The notes under the pieces are model-generated. The model had not been told where the DNA came from. It saw only the letters and a list, made by a program, of their open reading frames with translations, and made no database searches. A stretch of DNA of 64,000 nucleotides from Hirsutella rhossiliensis. Taxonomy: Eukaryota > Ascomycota > Sordariomycetes > Hypocreales > Ophiocordycipitaceae. A program made the position numbers and the translations under genes. Below are positions 58,430 through 64,000 of this stretch, piece after piece (positions within the stretch are counted from its first letter, which is position 1; the number at the start of each line of letters is the position of its first letter). The DNA is taken from NCBI RefSeq assembly GCF_020360975.1, contig NW_025408669.1, positions 6,138,001-6,202,000 on the forward strand, written 5' to 3'.

Positions 58430-60547
58430 TTAGTGATGGAAAATCCGCTTCAAGAATTGTCTCGTCACTGTCGTGTAATCATACGTGGCGTCGGCGCCCT
58501 TGTCGAGCAGCAGCTGAACAACAGCCTGGTTGCCTTTGGCCTTGGCATGCTGCAGTGGCGTCCGAAGCATGCTGTCTTTTGCCTCGAGATCGGCACCTCT
58601 GTCGAGTAGCAATCGAACAATAGCCTCATGCCCGAGCGCGGCAGCCCTTGCGAGCGGCGTCTGCTTGCTCTCAAAATCATATGCTTCGATGTTGGCGCCC
58701 TTGTCGAGTAGCAACTCAACGGAACCCTTGGCCCCCTCCTCAACGGCCTGGAGGAGCGGCGTTCGCCTATCGTAGTCGATTGCCTCGACGTTGGCGCCCT
58801 TGTCGAGCAGCTTCTTGACGAGAGCCTCGTTCCCGTCCTTGACGGCCTGGAAGAGCGGTGTTCGCTGAAAAGGCCCTCTTGCTTCGATGTCGGCGCCTTT
58901 GTCGAGGAGCAACTCGATGACGGCCTCATGCCTGTTCCTCATGGCCTGTAAGAGCATCGCCCGACTGCATTCATTTTTGACTTCCACGTCTGCGCCCTTG
59001 TCGAGCAGCAGCTTGACGATGGCCGCATGTCTGTTCCTCATAGCCTGTAAGAGCACCGTCCGACTGTATTGATTTTTGACTTCCATGTTGGCGCCCTTGT
59101 CGAGCAGCAGCTTGGCGACGGCCGCATTCCCGCCGTCGACAGCCCGCATCAGCGGCGTCATGCCGTTTGCATCCCCCGCTTCGAGTTCGACGGCATTCTG
59201 GGTTCGGGATAGCAGTATCTTGACGACAGCTTCATGGCCACCCATGACCGCGCGCGATAACGCACTATGCCCGTCGTCGTCATTTTTGGAGGAAGGGCTG
59301 ACGTCGCTTCGTGTTAGTAGCAGCCAAACAACCTCGTCGAGTCCGCGTCGTATCGCCCGTGACAGTGCGCTTGGCTGTCCAAAAGCCATTATTTTGGTTA
59401 AGCTGTCATTGTCGTATATATCCTCTTTAGAGATGCCATTATCCTTTTCTGCATGTCTTAAACTGCGTGTCGGCGTCAAGCGGCCTCTTTGGATACACAC
59501 CCTTCTCACGGGACACTGCGCCGGTCTAAATTTCAATAGATCAAGCCGCTCCAGCTTTTCACTCCATACTCTTTCAAATAGCTCCATAGTCAAGGACACG
59601 TCTCGCACCCAGATGGCGGTCGGTTCATCTTTGGCACCCCTTTCCTTGCAATGCAGAACGACGACGCCTAATCCTCGACGTCCCCTGCCGATGAAACGGA
59701 GTTCTAGGTGGATGCCACTGCCACTCACGGTAAATGGACTGTTAGGCGTGTCTAATGGACTGAACGGAACAATGTTATTAGAGCCGGCAAAGGCAGCTGG
59801 AGAGGTAGCCAAGAGTCCGCCGCGGGTGTCGGGGGCTCTCCATGCAAAGAGGCTATAGTCGTCCGAGACTCGCATGATTTCCTCCTGGAGCCTTATGAAG
59901 GCCCTCTCCCCCTCACCATAAATGAGTGGCATGTTGATGCTGAATAGGCCCATCAGGCAGTAGGCTCCATCTTCAACCCGAGTGGTTCTTCTCCCAGCAG
60001 CCCAGGACATTCTCTGGGCAATGCTGGCCGTTTCGGGGTCGTCGTGTCCAGAGAGGATGGCGACCGGAATGCCTGTGCAGTCGGATAACACGTGCTGCAG
60101 GCTTTCCTTGGTTCCTAGGTCCTTCCAGTCCTGGTTCAGAAAATAGACTTGCGGTGGCGCAATGAGCTCTTGCAAGGTCCATCCCCGAGTCAACCACCTG
60201 CTCTCTGCCAGGGTAGACTCAGACTGCACATCGGCGAGATGGGCGTAGCATGTCTCGGCCTTGAAGTACCAGAGGTACATGGAGTTGATAGCCTCAGACA
60301 ACTCGGCGCTGCTCGTCTTGTCGATACAGCATGTGTCGACCCAGAGATAGTCGAAGCCGTCGGCCCTGGCTCTGATGCAGCATTGGCTCACTTTGGAAAA
60401 GCCCGTCTTGCTTGACGCTCGCCCTCCTTGGACGTCCTGCAGGCTGACCTCTCCCTCACCCCAAGTATGTGACAGGATGGCGTACTTTGGGACTCGGTCC
60501 TGCACAAACTCTATAACCTCGAGTCTGTCCGTCTTGAGCAGCCGCAT
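58430..60547 (-). CDS. HET-domain / ankyrin-repeat protein (putative heterokaryon incompatibility)
   Basis: An intact 705-aa single-exon frame. The HET domain starts near residue 21. Its three classic blocks are present: YAILSHTWGEGEVSLQDV (22-39), DYLWVDTCCIDKTSSAELSEAI (66-87) and SRWLTRGWTLQELIAPP (116-132). Next comes the region usual in large HET proteins (AQRMSWAAGRRTTRVEDGAYCLMGLFSINMPLIYGEGERAF, about 177-217). From about residue 395 to 690 there are roughly nine ankyrin repeats of ~33 aa, ending in LLLDKGAD/N, with the fourth and fifth almost identical. HET domains trigger cell death after non-self recognition in fungi; here the ankyrin array would be the sensing part. It lies about 0.5 kb from RIP-mutated DNA but shows no RIP-type stops. 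Allorecognition is inferred from the family. Confidence 0.92.
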   Translation of the reverse strand: MRLLKTDRLEVIEFVQDRVPKYAILSHTWGEGEVSLQDVQGGRASSKTGFSKVSQCCIRARADGFDYLWVDTCCIDKTSSAELSEAINSMYLWYFKAETCYAHLADVQSESTLAESRWLTRGWTLQELIAPPQVYFLNQDWKDLGTKESLQHVLSDCTGIPVAILSGHDDPETASIAQRMSWAAGRRTTRVEDGAYCLMGLFSINMPLIYGEGERAFIRLQEEIMRVSDDYSLFAWRAPDTRGGLLATSPAAFAGSNNIVPFSPLDTPNSPFTVSGSGIHLELRFIGRGRRGLGVVVLHCKERGAKDEPTAIWVRDVSLTMELFERVWSEKLERLDLLKFRPAQCPVRRVCIQRGRLTPTRSLRHAEKDNGISKEDIYDNDSLTKIMAFGQPSALSRAIRRGLDEVVWLLLTRSDVSPSSKNDDDGHSALSRAVMGGHEAVVKILLSRTQNAVELEAGDANGMTPLMRAVDGGNAAVAKLLLDKGANMEVKNQYSRTVLLQAMRNRHAAIVKLLLDKGADVEVKNECSRAMLLQAMRNRHEAVIELLLDKGADIEARGPFQRTPLFQAVKDGNEALVKKLLDKGANVEAIDYDRRTPLLQAVEEGAKGSVELLLDKGANIEAYDFESKQTPLARAAALGHEAIVRLLLDRGADLEAKDSMLRTPLQHAKAKGNQAVVQLLLDKGADATYDYTTVTRQFLKRIFHH

Positions 60548-61578
60548 GGTTCCGGGCAGCGTGGATCAAGGCCCTGGTTGCCGGCGGTGGAAGCTGGAGG
60601 CTTGGTGTGTCGAGACTCGGGAGGCAGATCAGGTTTTGTACGGTCCCGATATCTTGCGGCGCTGTCGATCTGTTCAGATAGCCTGAAGGGGGCTTGGAAG
60701 GGTTGTGCCTTGGCTGACACGACACCTTTTTGGGCGGAGGTTGGGGTGGCACGAGAACAATGCGGCTGACGTCTTGTACACATTGGAGGGATATTATCGG
60801 CCGCCAATCGAACGGAATACCGGTCTGGTGTCTCAGTGCAGGCGTCCGTCAGGATCAGTCGATAGTGCCTGCACCCAGGCAACAAGTGCGGTGGCGTTTT
60901 CCAGGCCTTGCATGACTTGCAAGAAGCCGGGCCTTGTTCATGGGGTTAAGCACTTGCATTTCGAGTTCCGCGAAACGAATTCCCTCGATGACGATTGTTG
61001 GGATGCCGAGCACTATACGCTGCGACAAGTTCCTTCGAGAGTCGACTCTAGTTCATTACTACGGATATATATAGGCCGGCGCAGAAGAACAGGCACACAC
61101 AGGCAGGCAGGCAGGCAGGCAAGCCGAATACCCATGGAAAGAGGAACACGCATAATTAGTGTATAGGTATTTTAGGGATGCTGTTTGACCAGCATTTCTG
61201 AGCAATTTCCGCTGCATCGTGCTTTCTTGACAAGGACACAGCAAGTCCGTCCGCTGTCACGCATTCGCGCCCAGTCAGCATCACACATTTACTGATAAAT
61301 GAAGTAGAAGTGGCACCAGTTCTTCAATTCGTCGTGAGGTCTATTCCCGGTTTTCCATGCTTCGGATGAGGGCTTTCCCTGCCTGTTAGCGTTTACTCCG
61401 TACGTAGGCAACACTTCTCAGGTTACGACACTAATTAATAGACACACCATCCCGACCCCGAATGCTACCCTTGATATCCTCTCCGAACTAATCATCAAGC
61501 CTTGGCCGGCGTTGTAGTGACGTGTTGAGACATTAAGCTATATTAACACGGCGAGTTTAACGCGAGGTTCCGTCGGGC
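60548..61578. other. Upstream region of the HET gene
   Basis: Overlapping open frames at 60456-60885 and 60705-61166 have no recognisable domain and overlap the likely HET promoter, so none is called. A (CAGG)5 microsatellite lies at 61100-61119. The region also holds the 3' flank of the secreted-protein gene. Confidence 0.5.
61100..61119. repeat. (CAGG)5 microsatellite
   Basis: Five perfect CAGG units, preceded by a short CA run. Confidence 0.9.
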
Positions 61579-62187
61579 CTAGTTGAGGGCGGCCAAGGCG
61601 ATCCCGGCAACGCCCAGAGCCACCTTGATGGCGCCCGTCTCCCTTGGCGCAGCACCTTTTTGTGTCTGTGTCGCGCCCTTTGGCTTCCCCGTAATGTCGG
61701 CCAGCATTGACGGGCAGACGTCGGCCAATGCGGACGAGATCCCCTCAACAGTAGAGCATTCGGACCACATGGATTGTACATCGGGAGTGATGCTTGACCA
61801 AAGAGCGGCCATGGAGCTTCCGATTTTGGTTACCTCGGACCCCAATGGGCCTGTGATGCTTGGCCCGCCCGTGGCCGAGCACATGTCGCCGCTCGGGGCG
61901 GTGGTGATCTCCGGGTGTTCGGACAGGTACGACGATAACTTGGAGGTAAATGTCGGCTCCAGGAGAGGGCTCATGCCGCTCGAGATTTTCGAAAAGACCT
62001 TCTTGGCAGAATCGGAGCACGACCGGTCGCTTCGACGGCCCAGAGCCTTGTCCCCGGTGGGCGGCATTGCGATGGTGATGACGTTTTGTACAATAGCAAT
62101 GGGCCCTGACAGTTGGCCTGCAAGGTCGGCGCTTGCAACCGAAGCCGCAGTCCCGAGCAGGGCGAGGAGAAGCGTTGAGGAATGCAT
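61579..62187 (-). CDS. Small secreted, probably GPI-anchored cysteine-containing protein
   Basis: A 202-aa frame. Residues 1-20 are a clear signal peptide (MHSSTLLLALLGTAASVASA). The mature part has four cysteines (57, 103, 144, 158), enough for two disulfides, in a Ser/Thr-rich context with PSGDMCSATG and WSECSTVEG. The C-terminus ends with a polar spacer and a short hydrophobic tail (ALGVAGIALAALN), as in GPI-anchored wall or surface proteins. Similar four-cysteine secreted proteins with GPI tails are common in plant-associated ascomycetes, but I cannot name a family with confidence. It lies upstream of the HET gene on the same strand, about 1 kb apart. A TATA-like element lies about 72 bp upstream of the start. 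No intron is needed. Confidence 0.75.
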   Translation of the reverse strand: MHSSTLLLALLGTAASVASADLAGQLSGPIAIVQNVITIAMPPTGDKALGRRSDRSCSDSAKKVFSKISSGMSPLLEPTFTSKLSSYLSEHPEITTAPSGDMCSATGGPSITGPLGSEVTKIGSSMAALWSSITPDVQSMWSECSTVEGISSALADVCPSMLADITGKPKGATQTQKGAAPRETGAIKVALGVAGIALAALN

Positions 62188-62258
62188 TGCAGAGGGTTGT
62201 GGTGACAGAATCTTGGTGGTGCAGCGCCGAGAGGTGGGATGGGGCCGACGCTGGGGAA

Positions 62259-62264
62259 TTTATA
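62259..62264 (-). promoter_or_regulatory. TATA-like box of the secreted-protein gene
   Basis: The minus strand reads GAGATATAAATTCC here, with TATAAA about 72 bp upstream of the ATG at 62187. Spacing fits a fungal core promoter. Confidence 0.5.
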
Positions 62265-63565
62265 TCTCTTCCTTGACAGCAATCTCATCTCCCAGGCCGA
62301 CTCCACTCGACCCAGTGTCACGCTCAGCTTGTTTATGCACCAGCGCGTAAAGGGTAATTAAAGCCCGGTCCGAAAAGCCTTGAAAGGGCAGATGGGTCAT
62401 GGGTGGCCTCGTCGTCTTGTCCAACCAGCCCTTTCACTCTTCCACTAATGACTTCTCCGGGCCGTTCTGGAAGCTGTGGAAGAATACGGTGGCCCAAGTC
62501 CAATTCAGCACTGTACGGGAGGATGCCTACCAAGGTTGGCTCTGTTGCCAAGTCAGAAAGGGTCCGAGACAACATGCTTGCTGCCGCGTGCTATTCATGG
62601 AACAGCCAATTACATGTATGTAACTACGGGCGGAGTAATAATACGGAGCCCTCCGGGCGGACAAGGTTGCATGATTGTTGCATGCCCGCGGCCCCCGCGG
62701 CGTTTGTTGTTGTCGCCCGTCTCCACGTCGATCAGCGTCCTGTTATTTAGCATGGCGAGCCCCTCAGCCATGTATTGGAATACCCATGGACCACGCTGAC
62801 ATCTGTACATATCCCAAGTTGCCCGGGACGCTTTGTGACGTGCGGTTTTGTCTTGACCCACGCGTCCGTGTTGACTGCCCTCCGCGCCGCTCCGTCGACT
62901 CCCCACAGGTGGGTTTGTTCCTCGTTGCCTTGCGCTAGGACCTGCCCGGATGACCAGGTCGCAGGCAAACGCCCGTCAGATTCGTACATGTATGTGCAGC
63001 GTCCATTGGGACACTATCGAGCGCCCAACCCATGACGGCCAGCACCATTGGACTCGGCTCTCGGTGAGACTGGGGCTGTACGCCTTTATACAGTAGACAC
63101 GGCCGAGAGCTCGACGATCCGTTGGCCAGTATTTACTCTTGCAAAGTGCAAGCGCCAACAGCTACCCCGTACACTGGCCCCCAATAAATTGAGCCATGTT
63201 TCACTCACTCAGTTTGTTTGCCTCTGCCCCCCACCTTGTCATACACACATCTCGGTTATACCCAGTAGTTCAGGTTCAGTTGACAGCGAGCCCAGCGGCT
63301 ACAACCCAACAAGCCTTATCAAGACAGAGTAGGAGCCGACAACCATGTAAGCCGCTGTACCTGCAAATCCCACCATTGACCGGCTACAGGCCACGGATTA
63401 CTTAAAGGGGCAACGGGGCCAAGCGGGGGAGAAGCTGGTGGCTTTGCAGCTGGGAAGCACCCGCCAACCTATCATGCCGCCATTCTGACGGTGTAACTGA
63501 ATCATGCATTTAATAGCTGCACGTTTGACTTCTGGGCGAGGCATATGTAATGATAAATAGCCCAG
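62265..63565. other. Intergenic region, probably divergent promoters
   Basis: Short overlapping frames on both strands are not supported by any domain. The stretch lies between a minus-strand and a plus-strand gene, so it probably holds two promoters. The segment GGACTCGGCTCTCGGTGAG near 63050 and the CT-rich GTTTGCCTCTGCCCCCCACC near 63215 are plausible promoter features only. Confidence 0.4.
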
Positions 63566-64000
63566 CTTTCGTTATGCTTTGGTCACCCGTAACAATTTCA
63601 TCAACTCCGTGCAGACCCTGAAGTTCAGCCCCGGACTCGACTCCTTTCGACTGCGATACGCCATGTCCAAAAGGTACAATTGGTTCAATCCCCAGCTGAG
63701 CGAACCAACATACCCCTTCGGTGATATATACGATGAGGAAAAATTATTGGATAGGTGTCGCGACAGCTGGCCAGTGTTGCAAACGTAAGTCCTCTGAATG
63801 CTAGCCATCAATGCCCTCCAGAGGCCAATGGTAGCTGATGTATCTGTAGGGATGGAGAGAATCGATATCTTAGCCATGTCAAGAAATTGACTTCTGCGTG
63901 GCCGCATCTGCAGATTCTTTCCGACTTTATGGACACGACCGTGACGCCAAAGCGGTGGAAAGACTTTTTCGATCCCCCAAACAAGAAGACAGAGGCTGTA
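63566..64000 (+). CDS. Unnamed fungal protein, 5' part, cut by window end
   Basis: The plus-strand frame is open from the TAG at 63558-63560. It reads LKFSPGLDSFRLRYAMSKRY, then NWFNPQLSEPTYPFGDIYDE and LLDRCRDSWPVLQT. A 65-bp intron fits at 63785-63849 (GTAAGT...GTAG), after which the frame continues with GENRYLSHVKKLTSAWPHLQ and FMDTTVTPKRWKDFFDPP to the window end. No ATG is in frame before 63663, so either that is the start or an upstream exon joins at the CCCAG acceptor just before 63566. The protein pattern (Trp/Pro-rich, acidic patches) looks like a conserved fungal protein of unknown function; no catalytic motif is visible. Confidence 0.6.
63785..63849 (+). other. Spliceosomal intron (65 bp)
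   Basis: Donor GTAAGT and acceptor GTAG join CAAAC to GGATGGAGAG and keep a long frame. A branch-like GCTGAT lies about 17 bp before the acceptor. Without splicing the frame stops soon after 63785. Confidence 0.75.

Noticed and set aside
58366..60686. Several plus-strand open frames opposite the HET gene
   Set aside because: They are antisense shadows of an intact, well-supported coding sequence.
62333..63560. Many 60-115-codon frames between the secreted-protein gene and the last gene
   Set aside because: Mutually overlapping, without domains or start context; this is more likely a promoter region.
63579..63788. Coding start at TTG 63579 for the last gene
   Set aside because: A nuclear fungal gene would not normally start at TTG. 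An upstream exon or ATG 63663 is more likely.
1..64000. CRISPR arrays, rRNA genes, bacterial-type operons
   Set aside because: No regularly spaced repeats or conserved rRNA blocks seen; the genome is fungal.

Overview
The window comes from a filamentous ascomycete (Pezizomycotina). Three things support this: a HET-domain/ankyrin gene, short GT-AG introns, and transposable elements eroded by repeat-induced point mutation (RIP). The first ~32 kb and 40.7-57.8 kb have almost no CA or TG dinucleotides but keep CG and are very rich in TA. In these parts the old coding frames survive as protein-like reading frames whose only breaks are TAA or TAG in place of Gln or Trp codons. I could not name the genus.

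Layout. 1-8382: two nested Ty3/Gypsy copies (A inside B) of a chromodomain family with 450-bp LTRs. 8383-12850: a Ty1/Copia relic on the minus strand, interrupted by B. 12850-14332: a second Gypsy relic. 14333-14900: a 568-bp LTR. 14901-18098: a third copy (C) of the first Gypsy family, carrying a GC-rich retroposon with a 16-bp target duplication. 18099-23431: a second Copia element with its 3' LTR, carrying a 374-bp TRIM-like miniature LTR element. 23432-25569: a Tad-like LINE (minus strand). 25570-28430: the 3' part of a third Gypsy family, split by a solo LTR. 28431-30690: unidentified RIP-mutated DNA. 30690-32060: a pogo/Tigger-type transposase relic. 32340-33352: the C-terminal half of a DUF3435/FluG-domain gene, at the edge of the RIP zone.

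33.35-40.74 kb has ordinary base composition but consists mostly of dead or dying genes: an OTT_1508-like deaminase, two copies of a signal-peptide exon (one joined to a kinase-like gene), an APH-type phosphotransferase with a single TAG, and a small conserved protein with several stops. Most of the stops are RIP-type transitions, so mutation appears to have spread into the gene island.

41.5-56.3 kb is a clean nested stack. A complete 7.8-kb Gypsy element (D; 257-bp LTRs, AAGGA target duplication, long antisense ORF) sits inside the pol gene of a second complete Gypsy element (E; 257-bp LTRs, GTATA duplication). E in turn sits inside an LTR of the A/B/C family. A solo Copia LTR follows, and the RIP zone ends near 57.85 kb.

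58.4-64 kb is live gene space: an intact 705-aa HET-ankyrin protein (putative allorecognition), a small secreted and probably GPI-anchored cysteine-containing protein, and the start of a gene cut by the window end. I saw no rRNA, no complete tRNA gene and no CRISPR array.
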